Positions 1 to 9,746 of a stretch of 12,700 bases of DNA are shown piece after piece (position 1 is the first letter of the stretch; each line of letters begins with the position of its first letter). The stretch covers positions 7,501 to 20,200 of the forward strand of contig JABUQX010042069.1 in NCBI GenBank assembly GCA_015478945.1, in the 5' to 3' direction. Under the pieces are notes generated by a model. It worked only from the letters and a program-made list of their open reading frames with translations, was not told the origin of the DNA and searched no databases. The translations under genes were made by a program, and so were the position numbers. The stretch is from Trachelipus rathkii (Eukaryota; Arthropoda; Malacostraca; Isopoda; Trachelipodidae).

Positions 1-26
1 CAAAACAAAATTCACCCTTATAAAAT

Positions 27-181
27 TATATATATAATATATAATAGATATAATAATATATATATTATATTTATATCTATATATATAGTATATATATATA
101 TATATATGATATAATAATACATATTATATAATATATATAATATATATATATAATATATTACATATATATTATAGTATATTA

Positions 182-222
<41 letters not shown>

Positions 223-378
223 ATATATATATATATATAGTGAGAGAGAGAGAGTGAGAGATATAAAATAAATAATATATCATAATATAATATATATATA
301 TATAATAAATATAATATATATATATAATATATATAAATATATAAATATAATATAATATATAAATATATACTATTAATA

Positions 379-414
<36 letters not shown>

Positions 415-417
415 GCT
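27..417. repeat. (AT)n microsatellite tract with a short (GA)n run
   Basis: Nearly uninterrupted alternation of A and T, broken by single-base phase slips and by a purine run of GA repeats at about 240-261. Long tyrosine/isoleucine-only reading frames across it on the minus strand are translations of the dinucleotide repeat and are not genes. Such self-complementary tracts can form cruciforms and are prone to slippage and assembly error. Confidence 0.95.
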
Positions 418-545
418 GTACGTTTGTGTACGCAATATAATTAATATATCTAATGCAGAGATGCAAACGTTGGTAAGATTGCATTTTAAATATATTTCTC
501 CTGAGTATTTCTAATACGCTTTACAAGATTATACGAACAAATTAA
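418..545. other. Short unidentified spacer
   Basis: About 130 bp of non-repetitive AT-rich sequence between two AT tracts. It holds a small inverted repeat (ATGCAA at about 461 and TTGCAT at about 478). I recognise no gene or element. Confidence 0.5.
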
Positions 546-595
546 ATTATATACTAATACTATATAATAAATATATATATATAAAACGAATAAAT

Positions 596-631
<36 letters not shown>

Positions 632-670
632 GTATATAGATAATATATATAATAAGAATATATATATAAA
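546..670. repeat. (AT)n microsatellite tract
   Basis: Imperfect TA dinucleotide repeat that directly abuts the start of the duplicated unit (copy A). The corresponding position of copy B is also preceded by an AT tract, ending at about 4005. Confidence 0.9.
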
Positions 671-1140
671 CATTAGATTTTTCAGTTTTGCTCATGAATT
701 CGCTCCCGTGCTCAATTTCTGCTCTTGATTTCACAAATAACTTTTCATCAAGTATTTGTACCTTGCTTTTAATGTCAAATATTTTCATTCACGGAGAATA
801 CCCTATTATTCATTTCTTTTTTTAATATCAATAGCAAATTAATGTGGCATTTTGCTTCCCATTTCGTCTTTACTTATTAAAAGAAGTTTTGAGAGAGGCT
901 ATTTTATCTATTAAACTATTAAAAATTGGTAATTTTTCTGAATTTTCCAATTGATTTTTTGGTTAAGTGGGAATGCATGGTAGGGTCCTCTTCTTTCTAT
1001 TATAAATTGTAGTAATGATCCTCCTGTGGGAAGGATGAGAGTCAAAGAAAGGCAATAGTGAGGAGCCATATATTCACTGAACACCGGAATACAACGGGAT
1101 GTTTCTTAACACGACACGCGGAGAATCAGAGGTAATCTCA
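671..1140. repeat. Duplicated block 1, copy A (unidentified)
   Basis: About 470 bp that recurs at 4006-4480 in the same orientation. Landmarks shared in order are TGCTCAT near the start, ATAACTTTT, a T-rich run, TTGCTTCCC, CATTCGTCTT or a close form, AAAATTGGTAATTT, GAATGCATGG, AGGCAATAGT, CACTGAACACCG and ACACGACACGCGGAGAATCAG. The last 130 bp match copy B almost entirely except for one-base indels in short runs; the first 150 bp are more diverged. The minus strand of 671-788 reads openly (about 40 residues, charged, K/E-rich, possibly helical), but the homologous part of copy B is shifted between frames. I do not recognise a family; it could be part of a transposon or unique DNA caught in a duplication. 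Confidence 0.8.
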
Positions 1141-1241
1141 TATTATAATATATAAATATATAATCATATACTAAACTATATATAATATATATATTAATAT
1201 ACTATATATATAATATATATATATAAGGACTAAATATATAT

Positions 1242-1275
<34 letters not shown>

Positions 1276-1322
1276 CTATATATATATATAATATATATAA
1301 TATATAATAATAGTCATGATAT

Positions 1323-1361
<39 letters not shown>
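1141..1361. repeat. (AT)n tract inside duplicated unit, copy A
   Basis: AT dinucleotide tract of about 220 bp between block 1 and the LINE remnant. The equivalent tract in copy B (4481-4621) is about 140 bp, so it sits in the same structural place but has changed length, as expected of a slipping microsatellite. Confidence 0.9.
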
Positions 1362-1363
<2 letters not shown>

Positions 1364-3090
1364 AATAAAGGAAGCGTTTCTTAATCGCCCAAGAGAAGTA
1401 TGTGGGTGTGCTAAAGTAAGAAGTAAGATGCAATGGTGTGAAGGGAATGGAAGGTGATGCAACGTTGTCAATATAAAAAAAAAAGCGGAAGAAAAGTCGT
1501 GGTCAATTTCCTTATAGACAGTATGAATATCATAAGAAAGTTGCATGAAATGTATAAGGAGGAAAAAAAAAGGAAAAATAGAAGTTGCAAAAGGATATAA
1601 GAGGAGAAAAAGAGCGTAAACAACAGTTTAGAAGGAGGATAAATGGGTTGACTTACAAGAAAATAGGAAGCTGCTTTGGAAAAGTAAGAAGGTAGAAGAA
1701 GTAAAAGGAATCTTAATGAAAAATGAATACTATATATTCTGACTGATGTAATCGAAGTGAGGAAAGTGTGAAGGAACACTTCAAATTCTTCATAACATTG
1801 TCATAGTAAGATGTAATGGAATGTTGTGGGGTTGATAGTTAAGAATTAAGTAATTTTGGAAGAAAGATTACTACGGAGACCAATTGTTGAAGCAATTAAA
1901 ACGACAACAAAAATCGGCTTTGCTTTAGATGAATTATTGATGAAGTGCATATGAAGAGAATGTGAGGGAGAACACTTAGGACTGGATATGAAAAGTTGCT
2001 GTAAACAAAGCGTTTATGGAAGGTATTATTTTTTCTACAAATTTAAATTATAAGCAGATAGTACTTTTATGTAAGGATAAGGGAGATAAGGAAAACTGTA
2101 GAAACCTTTAAAAGATTTAGTTTATGAGCGTTAAGAGGTGGTATATGCTGAGGTATTTTGTTGTATGAGTGTACCGAGATTCTGTTCATTAGAAGTTTAG
2201 AGATGCCATTGATCAAATTTTTAATACATGAAGCAAAGAAGTCTAAAATATGAGAGAAGAAGAATAAAGTTTTTATTTGTATGTAGATAAATGCTTAGTG
2301 AATTATGATGGTTTCGCGTGTAGTCTTCTAGAGAATTCAATATAGTATGTAGTCAGATAGTAGAAGCGGTGTAATTGTAGATGGAGAGAAGTGAATTCTT
2401 CACTAATAATTAATACATATATGATAGAATGTTAATGTCTCCATGCTATTTAATTTAAGACTAGAGTGATGAAATAGGAGTGTAAGGAGGCATGCCAGGC
2501 TGAAGAGAATAGACAGAGAAGTTCAATAGTGCCATGCTATTGTAAATTTGATAATTAGTTTTTTTCAGCGAATCTGAAGAAAGTTTAGAGAATGGCAAAA
2601 AGAGGTTGAAATAAATGTGATAAGATTTAACGGGATGAGGAGCCCGAGGAGAGCCCGCCTTGCCGATAATCATGTTGGAACGTGACCATTTGCACACAGT
2701 ATCATGAGCTAAATATATAGAAGAAAAGATCACGAATGATGCAGAGTTATAAGAAAGTTCTGAATCGTAAAAAGTGCTGTTGCAATTAACGAAGCAAAGA
2801 CTAATTCTGAGCTGGTTCTGCATCCGTATTTGTTACCGTGTTCACTTGTATTAGTATTCAAACCATATTGGCTGAAAAAAGAGGTATAGATCTAATGATA
2901 CAATCTGTAAGAAATGAGACTAGGGCATGTTAACGTGAAAAGAAATTGTATTAAAATGCAGGTTGAACTGTTATGAGTTGTATGTGGGAATAATGGCGTA
3001 AAATGGAGAATAAATGAGAGTATTATCTTTTAAAAATGGCTATTTTCATATAAAAGTGAGTGAAAGTTCGATGATTAAGTCGATGAGTAT
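1362..3090 (+). mobile_element. Decayed LINE (non-LTR retrotransposon) ORF2 remnant, copy A
   Basis: A frameshifted relic of the RT protein of a non-LTR retrotransposon. It begins right after an AT tract, downstream of where the endonuclease would lie, so it is 5'-truncated. In order and in different frames I read: a linker region with ENRKLLWK near 1660-1690; a linker peptide ending in VWKEHF near 1755-1785; a pre-RT segment with IVEAIK near 1890; an open stretch at 2016-2108 ending KDKGDKENCRN, typical of the RT entry just before a YRGISLLS-like motif; DQIF near 2213; MSP near 2435 from an RT motif usually reading GCVMSPWLFN; the degraded catalytic YADD site at about 2536-2553, followed by SESEES; and a C-terminal part to about 3090. 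Every segment has stops or shifts, so no protein is made. It aligns collinearly with copy B. The clade is unresolved; RTE-like or another arthropod LINE is possible. Confidence 0.82.
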
Positions 3091-3594
3091 ACTTAAACTT
3101 AGAATACAATCCAAAGATGCATAAAATTTATGCAAGATTGAAAATCAAATAAATGTGTACATATATAATATATACTGAACATAAATTAGTCGAAAGTATA
3201 CAAATTAAAACGATAAAAATTTTCTTCTACTTTCTCAATGCAGGTACGTACCATCAATCAACGCCTCTCAAGAAACCTGAAAAGTAAAAAAAATAAAAAA
3301 TTAACATTCGAAAATGTAAATCTAATTATAAATATATATTAGACAAAAAACTAATTACATACAAACCACATTTGTACTAATAAAAAAGATATAGTGTAAG
3401 CAGAAATTTGTTTTAAGTTGATACTTTTAAGTATGGTATATAATATATATACTATAATTTTTTATATTTAATTTAGAAAAATTTTAAATTAAAAATCATA
3501 AAAGTGAATTTTTAATAATAGAAAAAGTTAATTTAATTTTAAGTTAAATTAAAAGAGCTATACTGTGTCGAAATGACTATGGTTTTCCATCGTA
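3091..3594. other. AT-rich spacer, unidentified
   Basis: Follows the point where copies A and B stop aligning (about 3085-3095). It is AT-rich with oligo(A) runs and has no recognisable gene. It contains a perfect 9-bp inverted repeat, TTAATTTAA at 3528-3536 and TTAAATTAA at 3544-3552 around a 7-base loop. In sequence this AT-rich this is probably fortuitous. Confidence 0.5.
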
Positions 3595-3772
3595 AATATA
3601 ATATTATATATATATGATATATAGATATATATAACTAGTATTAATATATATATATAGAAATATAAGTACTATATAAATATATTTTATATTTTAAAGATAT
3701 ATAAGATATAAGTAAAATTTATTATTATACATATACACTGAATTTGATAAAAATAATATAGTATATATATAG

Positions 3773-3813
<41 letters not shown>

Positions 3814-4005
3814 TATATATATAATATATATATATATAATATATATAATAATATATATATCATTATATATATAATAATATTATATATATATATAAAATAT
3901 ATATAAATATAATATATACTTATATAATATATAGTATAATAATATATATATTATATATATATATATAAATATAGTAATATATATATATATAACTATATAT
4001 ATATA
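3595..4005. repeat. (AT)n microsatellite tract
   Basis: AT dinucleotide repeat with many phase slips. It ends directly where block 1 copy B begins, mirroring the arrangement upstream of copy A. Confidence 0.92.
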
Positions 4006-4480
4006 AGTAATTTTTTCATTTGCTCATAAGTCGTTCAAGGTACTCAATGCACTTGATTTCATAAAAAATAACTTTTGTTCTTTCTTGACTCGAAATAATG
4101 CATTTAACAAATATTTTGCCGTGCATTTAATTCTGTCACTTAGAAGTCAAAATGGAACAATACTTTATTAGGTTCATTCTTTTTTTAATCAAATACAATA
4201 AATGCTGGCATTGCTTCCCCCATTCGTCTTTTCTTACTTATAATTTTTAGATAGCTATTTATCTAATTAAACTATAAAAATTGGTAATTTCAGAATTTCT
4301 AATTGATTTGGTTAATGTGAATGCATGGTTAGGGTTCCCTTCTTTCTAATAAGTCAGTATGATACTCCTGTGTGGGAAGATGAGACGAAGAAAGGCAATA
4401 GTAAGGAGCCATATTTCACTGAACACCGAATACAAACGGGATGTTCTTAACACGACACGCGGAGAATCAGAGTAATCTCT
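4006..4480. repeat. Duplicated block 1, copy B (unidentified)
   Basis: Direct-repeat partner of 671-1140. The right half is nearly the same as copy A apart from single-base indels (for example AACACCG then AATACAAACGGG, where copy A has one more G and one fewer A). Near 4078-4108 copy B has roughly 30 bp not in copy A. Possible roles are the same as for copy A; no known family is recognised. Confidence 0.8.
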
Positions 4481-4621
4481 ATATTATATATATATAGATA
4501 TACTATAAATTATATATATATATATAATATAATATATATATATAAATATATTATTATAGTATATAAATATATATAGAATATATATATAATATATAATATA
4601 TATACATATATATAGTATATA
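4481..4621. repeat. (AT)n tract inside duplicated unit, copy B
   Basis: AT dinucleotide tract separating block 1 from the LINE remnant, shorter than its counterpart at 1141-1361. Both are followed at once by the same LINE start, beginning TCAAAT and then AAGCGTTT. Confidence 0.9.
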
Positions 4622-5250
4622 TCAAATGCAGAAGCGTTTGTACCCGTCCAAGAGAAGTATGTGGGTGCTAAATAGGAAGAAAAGTCAATAGTGTAGGGAA
4701 TGGAGATTGATGCAATTCAATAGAAAAAAAAAAAAAGAAAGAGTCGTAGTCAATGTCCTAATAGACAGCTGATGATATATCAAAAAAGGATATGAAAGTA
4801 TAAGAAGCGAAAAAAAGAAAAACAGAAATAACAAAACGTAAGAGGATCAAAAATGTAATTCAGCAGTTGAGAAGGATATGAAGGGAGATCTACAATAAAA
4901 AATAGGTAGCTCTTTGAAGAAGTTCGAAGGTTAAGAAAGAGATAAAGGAAATCTTAATGAAATAATGAAAACTGATGATATCTTGTGATGATGATCGAAG
5001 TGAGGAAAGTGAGAAAGGAACACTTCTAAATTTTCTTCATAACTTTTATTTCTCTTACAGGTAGTCATATAAAGAGTCAGCTTCTAAGTTCAGAGGAAGA
5101 TTTTTACACTGGGAAATAATAGAAATAATATGTATAGCGAAAAAGTTGAAGAATTTCAAATCAGTTTCCTATAGATCAATCACTATGAAATGATGGAGAA
5201 TGAGGTCGATATTTGCTACTGGATATGGTAAGTTGCTGTAACAAAGCCTC
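4622..5250 (+). mobile_element. LINE ORF2 remnant copy B, 5' part (before the insertion)
   Basis: Homologous to about 1362-2011. It begins with the same AGAGAAGTATGTGGGTG landmark after the AT tract and carries the same pre-RT linker: a K/R-rich region, then GAAGTGAGGAAAGTG and GGAACACTTC (coding for a VRKVWKEHF-like peptide) at about 4995-5030. Between about 5045 and 5200 it is strongly diverged from copy A; it realigns at CTGGATATG and AAGTTGCTGTAACAAAGC, where the homology breaks at 5250 because a SINE has entered. Several frameshifts and stops are present; there is no product. Confidence 0.8.
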
Positions 5251-5461
5251 TTTTTTTTTTTTTTTTTTTTTTTTTGAGCGAGAGAGATGTCACCATCACT
5301 CACGGCAGAGCCCTAATCTAGGAGGAGGTGAACTCATTTAACGTCCGAGCAGGACGGAGCAAGCCCAAGGAGGAGAATAGCTCACATTCACCCACCCGAC
5401 CAGTGCAACCTGGGACCCTCGCTTTGGTTGGCGAGTGCTCTAAACACTGAGCTACGACGAC
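5251..5461 (-). mobile_element. tRNA-derived SINE with poly(A) tail (minus strand)
   Basis: Read on the minus strand, it starts at about 5461 with a tRNA-like head. The A-box region is TAGCTCAGTGTTTAGAGCA (about 5436-5454). A perfect 5-bp anticodon-type stem, CTCGC/GCGAG (5431-5435 with 5418-5422), encloses an 8-base loop. A degenerate B box, GGTTGCACTGG, lies at 5400-5410. A tRNA-unrelated body of about 120 bp follows, ending in a run of 25 A (plus-strand T run at 5251-5275). This layout, an RNA polymerase III internal promoter plus a poly(A) tail, is that of a LINE-mobilised SINE. The B box is damaged, so transcription is doubtful. The 60-codon open frame at 5318-5500 on this strand is only a translation of the SINE. 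I could not define a target-site duplication. Confidence 0.85.
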
Positions 5462-5600
5462 TTTTATATAAATAAATATGAAATATATAAAAAAAATCAA
5501 AAAATATATAAAATAAAGATATACATAATCTAAGTATTACTGTTCTTTAACATTAAATACTGTCCAATATTACAATCACTATTTATTATCTATCACAACG
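5462..5600. other. AT-rich linker between SINE and trinucleotide array
   Basis: About 140 bp, A/T-rich at first and then more mixed. It has no counterpart in copy A, so it belongs to the DNA interrupting the copy B LINE. I see no gene. Confidence 0.5.
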
Positions 5601-5760
5601 ATCAATATTGTTATCACTTAGCCATTATCGTTATCATCACTATCATTAATTATTCGATCATTATTACTATCATTACCATCACTACCACTATCATTATCAT
5701 TACTATTATTAACATTAACTAATCATCATTATTACCATATTATCATTAGCACTATCATCA
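5601..5760. repeat. Imperfect ATC/ATT/ACC trinucleotide region
   Basis: Cryptic trinucleotide repeat in which ATC, ATT and ACC units alternate (TATCATTACCATCACTACC-like). It probably represents an older, mutated shoulder of the purer ATT array that follows. Confidence 0.85.
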
Positions 5761-6060
<300 letters not shown>

Positions 6061-6160
6061 TATTATACTACATTAACACAAATTTAGTATGGGTTACCAT
6101 ATTAATAATGCGATCTTCATGCGCGGAAAAAATTGAAGACAGTGAGGATTCCCTGCCCAG
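6061..6160. other. Right end of the insert, junction with LINE copy B
   Basis: About 100 bp of mixed composition after the ATT array. LINE homology becomes recognisable again at about 6165, where the plus strand reads KDWRRADIYV, a typical pre-RT peptide. Whether 6100-6160 is LINE sequence or imported DNA is not clear to me. Confidence 0.4.
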
Positions 6161-7560
6161 TCATGTTCATGATTTCCAAAAAGATTGGAGGAGAGCAGAT
6201 ATATATGTAAGGTAATGTGTAAGAGGACCTGTAGAAACTTTAAGAGAATTAGTTTATTGAGCGTTGTAGAGGTGGTATATGCTGGTATTTTTGTTGAAAG
6301 AGTGCACCGAGAGGCTGGTTCATTTAGAAGTTCTAGAGGATGTGTTGATCAAATTTTTAGACATTGAAGCAAAGAAGTCTGAAAATGAGAGAGAAGAAGA
6401 ATAAAGTGTATTTATGTTTTATGGACTTGCAACAGGCGTACGACAGGATTAATAGGGAAACTCTGTGGTAGGTTTTAGTAATATATGGTGTTGGTGGTAG
6501 TCTTCTGAATGAAATCAAAAGTATGTATGTGTGATTGTTTATGGAGTAGAGAGTGAATGATTTAAAATTAATAGCGGAGTGAGGGAGGGATATGTTATGT
6601 TTCCATGGCTATTTAATTTTATATGGATGGGGTGATGAAAGGTAGGAGTGGTAGAGGAGGATGCTAAGCTGATAGAGCTTTAGAAGAGAGTGGAGGGTGC
6701 CCTGCTTATTGTAAATTGATAATTTAGTTTTGTTTCGCGAATCTGAAGAAAGTTTGAGAGGATTGGCAAAGAGGTTTGAAACTAAATGCAGATAAAAGTA
6801 GGTGATGATGGTGGGCGAGGAGAGCCCTCCTTGCGAAATCATGTTGGACGGTGAGCAATTGCAACAAGTATCTGAGTATAAATATTTAGGCTATATGTTG
6901 GAAGGAAAAGATCAGATGATGCAGAGTGTAGTAGGAAAGTTGTAAATGGTAAAAGGTGGCTGGTGCAATTAAATCCTTTTGTGAATGCAAGGGACTAAGT
7001 TTGAGCGTTGGTTCTGCATCAGGGTTATGTTGTTGACCGGTGTTAATGTATGAATAGTCAACCAATGGTGTGAAATAAGAGGTAGAGATTTAATGTACAA
7101 TCTATTCAGATGGATAAACCTATGGGCGTTTTAGGGGTGAGAAGAATTGTTAAAATGAGGAATGAACTTGTTAGGGAGCAGTATGGTGTGAAGAAAGGCG
7201 TGAAATGAAAGAATAAATGAAGAGTGGTATTAAAATGGCTTGTCATATGGACAGGGGTGGATAAAATCGAGCGGATTAAGCGGGAGTTATAGTACGTGAC
7301 ATGTGCTGGGAGATAGACCGGCTGAAAGATCAAAAGAAAACGTGAATTGAATCAGTTACTGTAGTCAGAAGAAAAGATGTCGAGAAAAAGTGTTCGTAAA
7401 CAGTGAGAAGAGGCGGGATTTTGTGAGGGGGCACAGTTGTGGGCGTGGCTCATGGGATGATCACCAAAACTGATGAATACACAAGATGAATGGTCAGTTC
7501 TACCGGTGGTGTGAAATTTTAGGTTGGATTTTAGGCCATAACGGCTCATACAAAGGGTAC
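6161..7560 (+). mobile_element. LINE ORF2 remnant copy B, RT palm and C-terminal part
   Basis: Continuation of the element broken at 5250. It is the best preserved RT in the window. The 6185-6367 frame reads CRNFKRISLLSVV, VYAGIFVERVHRE, then GCVDQIF, which are the RT fingers. At 6418-6468 it reads FMDLQQAYDRINRETLW, RT motif A with the first catalytic Asp in FMD, ending at a stop. GVGGSLLNEIKSMYV follows, then VMFPWLFNF at 6594-6620 (motif B region) and MDGVMKGRSGRGG. The catalytic YADD site at about 6704-6722 is broken and is followed by a SESEES-type frame. A thumb/C-terminal stretch, VLGVRRIVKMRNELVREQYG, lies near 7128-7200, and there is a terminal GRP...FVRG-like pattern near 7305-7430. 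Multiple stops and shifts make it non-functional. Copy A aligns up to about 7290. The element's 3' untranslated part may run on to about 7700, before the AT tract. Confidence 0.88.
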
Positions 7561-7734
7561 TGAGGGAGGATGGGGTCGTGGGGGAAGGAGTTTCATTTTT
7601 TTCCGAACTTAAATTATAGGTCTTCTCACTTACTACCCTTCTGTATGCCGAGTGTATTTTTGTGCACCTACACTCAATATGGGTGCAAAGAGGAAGATAA
7701 AAGTAAAGATTATATATTAAATATTTCCTTATAT
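7561..7734. other. Probable LINE 3' flank or 3' UTR
   Basis: Mixed-composition sequence after the ORF2 C-terminus, running into the AT tract. It contains no recognisable coding motif; the open frame starting at 7570 is mostly a translation of the AT repeat. It may be the element's 3' UTR, but I have no second copy to compare it with. Confidence 0.4.
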
Positions 7735-7779
7735 ATCATAATATATAGATATATATATATATCTATATATATATACTTA

Positions 7780-7820
<41 letters not shown>

Positions 7821-7825
7821 TATGA

Positions 7826-7859
<34 letters not shown>

Positions 7860-8212
7860 TACAATATATATATATGATATATATATATATATTATATATA
7901 ATATAATATATATAGTATATTATTATATATATATACTATATAATATATAGATAGTACACATATATTATACTATATAATAGCATCATATATACCAATATAT
8001 ATATATAAATCATATACTATATATATATATATATATATATACTATTACATATATATATATAATATAAATATATATATAATATATATATATATTAATATAA
8101 TATATATTCATAATATATATATATAAGTAGTATATACATATATCACTATATAATATATATATATAATTATATATATATATAGTATATTAATAATAATATA
8201 TATACATATTGC
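7735..8212. repeat. (AT)n microsatellite tract
   Basis: AT dinucleotide tract with frequent one-base interruptions and occasional C or G. It runs into a (GT)n run at its right end. Confidence 0.93.
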
Positions 8213-8214
8213 TT

Positions 8215-8233
8215 TTGTGTGTGTGATGTTTGT

Positions 8234-8263
<30 letters not shown>
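8215..8263. repeat. (GT)n microsatellite
   Basis: GT dinucleotide repeat. The pure core at 8234-8260 has about 13 units, with an interrupted left shoulder. It adjoins the AT tract, a common compound AT/GT microsatellite arrangement. Confidence 0.93.
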
Positions 8264-8264
<1 letters not shown>

Positions 8265-8420
8265 TTCGCGTTAATTAGAAGGGCAAAAACTTAGCAGAAG
8301 TGACTTACCACATTTAAATTCTCACTCAGAGAAATTGATACAAGAAATATAAAAAGGCAGTTGGTAGCCTAAAAAGAATATTTGAGGAAGTTTAACAAGA
8401 GTCATTACATATAATTTTAG
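8264..8420. other. Short unidentified spacer
   Basis: About 155 bp of non-repetitive sequence between microsatellites. Neither strand gives a recognisable protein or RNA. Confidence 0.5.
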
Positions 8421-8542
8421 GTATATATATATCCTATATACATATATTATAATTATACTATTATATCTAACTATATAAAATACTATTATATTACTATATA
8501 ATATATAGCTATATACAGTATATATATATCTAAAAAGAGTAA

Positions 8543-8579
<37 letters not shown>

Positions 8580-8800
8580 AGATAATATATACTATATATA
8601 TATATATATATAGTATATCATAATATATAAGTATATATAAATATATATATATATACTAGTTATATATCACTATAATATATATATATATATGATAAGTATA
8701 TATATAATATAATATATCATATATATTTATAATATTATATAGTATTATATATATAAGTATATAATACTTATAACTTTTAATTGATTATATACTGAAACCT
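8421..8800. repeat. Imperfect (AT)n tract
   Basis: AT-rich dinucleotide repeat with more interruptions than its neighbours, including short TAC and TCTA variants. Confidence 0.88.
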
Positions 8801-8850
8801 AAGTATATACTATTAAATAGATATAGATGACGCAGTGAATATCTAATTAA

Positions 8851-8880
8851 GCCGAGCGACCAGGACTCCCACCCGGATTG
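8851..8880 (-). repeat. tRNA-like 3' fragment, probable SINE scrap
   Basis: The minus strand reads CCGGG, a 7-base loop TGGGAGT, then CCTGG, which pair as a five-pair T-arm including one G-T pair, followed by a TCGCTCGGC acceptor-like strand. The loop would normally read TTCGAGT, so the B box GGTGGGAGTCC has two mismatches. There is no D-arm or anticodon arm upstream, where an AT tract begins. I infer a truncated tRNA-derived SINE or tRNA relic, different in sequence from the SINE at 5251-5461. Confidence 0.45.
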
Positions 8881-9438
8881 CTATTTATAGTAATTACTAA
8901 TATATATATGTATAATATAATATAATATAATTAATAATAATATACTATATACTATATTATATAATATACTATTATATAATATATAATATATATATATAAT
9001 ATAGAGTATATATACTATATATAAGTCAATATATATAAAATATACTTTATATATATATATATATATACCTATATATATAACTATATATATTATATATATT
9101 ATATATAGTATATATATAGGTATCATATATATATATATAGGTATAAAATATATATATTAGGTATGAATAATATATATATATACTACTATATATACTAGTA
9201 AATAATATATAATTATATATAGTATATAGTATATATAGGTATAATATATATATGTATATAGATATATATATATATTTATATATATATAATATATATATAC
9301 TATATATATATATATATATATATAATTATATATATATATAAATTATATATAAATTATATATAATAGTATATATATATCTATATATGATATATATAATATA
9401 TATATATATCATACTATATAGTTATAATATATAATAAT
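8881..9438. repeat. (AT)n microsatellite tract with TAGGTA variants
   Basis: AT dinucleotide repeat with recurrent GGTATAA or TAGGTAT interruptions (around 9117, 9138, 9160, 9236), suggesting local duplication of short units. Minus-strand open frames here are repeat translations. Confidence 0.92.
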
Positions 9439-9557
9439 GATTGCGCTCATAAATATTTATTCTTACCAATCACTATCTGAGGCATACCACATATTCTTTC
9501 AAACAAGTGTTTACGAGGACGAATACGTCCTCCGAATTGGTGACGAATTTTTGCTGA

Positions 9558-9746
9558 TTTATCAATGGTGATAATAATTTTCAAAGAAGTTTGGGGAAGC
9601 TGCAGTTAATGACTGATGGCAGTTTGCCATTATTAACACAGAGAAAGAAACTACGAAGCATCCTCTGTATATTTAACCCTAGCATCTCTCATGACAGTTT
9701 GAACATGCATCTGAAGAATCAGGCTTTTCCGTTAATATTTCATTAA
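9558..9746 (+). other. Unrecognised open frame, probably chance
   Basis: Sixty-two codons between stops, with the first Met at residue 18. The peptide is mixed in composition (LGKLQLMTDGSLPLL, then TQRKKLRSILCIFN) and not repeat-derived, which is the only reason to note it. It matches no family I know, has no visible start context, and could equally be a random frame or a piece of an old element. Confidence 0.2.

Noticed and set aside
18..788. Minus-strand open frames of 100-124 codons made almost wholly of Y and I (18-392, 179-484, 486-788)
   Set aside because: They are translations of AT dinucleotide repeats; only about 40 codons at 671-788 are non-repeat, and those are discussed under block 1.
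2461..2823. 120-codon minus-strand open frame
   Set aside because: Antisense to the LINE copy A remnant, whose plus strand shows RT motifs aligning with copy B. The same holds for 6609-6842, 7106-7333 and 7352-7549 against copy B, and 1361-1546 and 1468-1779 against copy A.
5044..5062. Pyrimidine-rich run ending in CAG, like a splice acceptor
   Set aside because: Lies inside the LINE remnant with no exon evidence on either side.
5400..5461. Functional tRNA gene
   Set aside because: Anticodon loop has 8 bases, the T-arm and B box are degenerate, and the sequence continues into a SINE body with a poly(A) tail.
5318..5500. 60-codon minus-strand open frame
   Set aside because: Lies within the tRNA-derived SINE; it reads through the tRNA-like head and has no coding function.
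7570..7857. 95-codon plus-strand open frame
   Set aside because: The second half is AT-repeat translation and the first half lies in the LINE 3' flank, with no recognisable protein.
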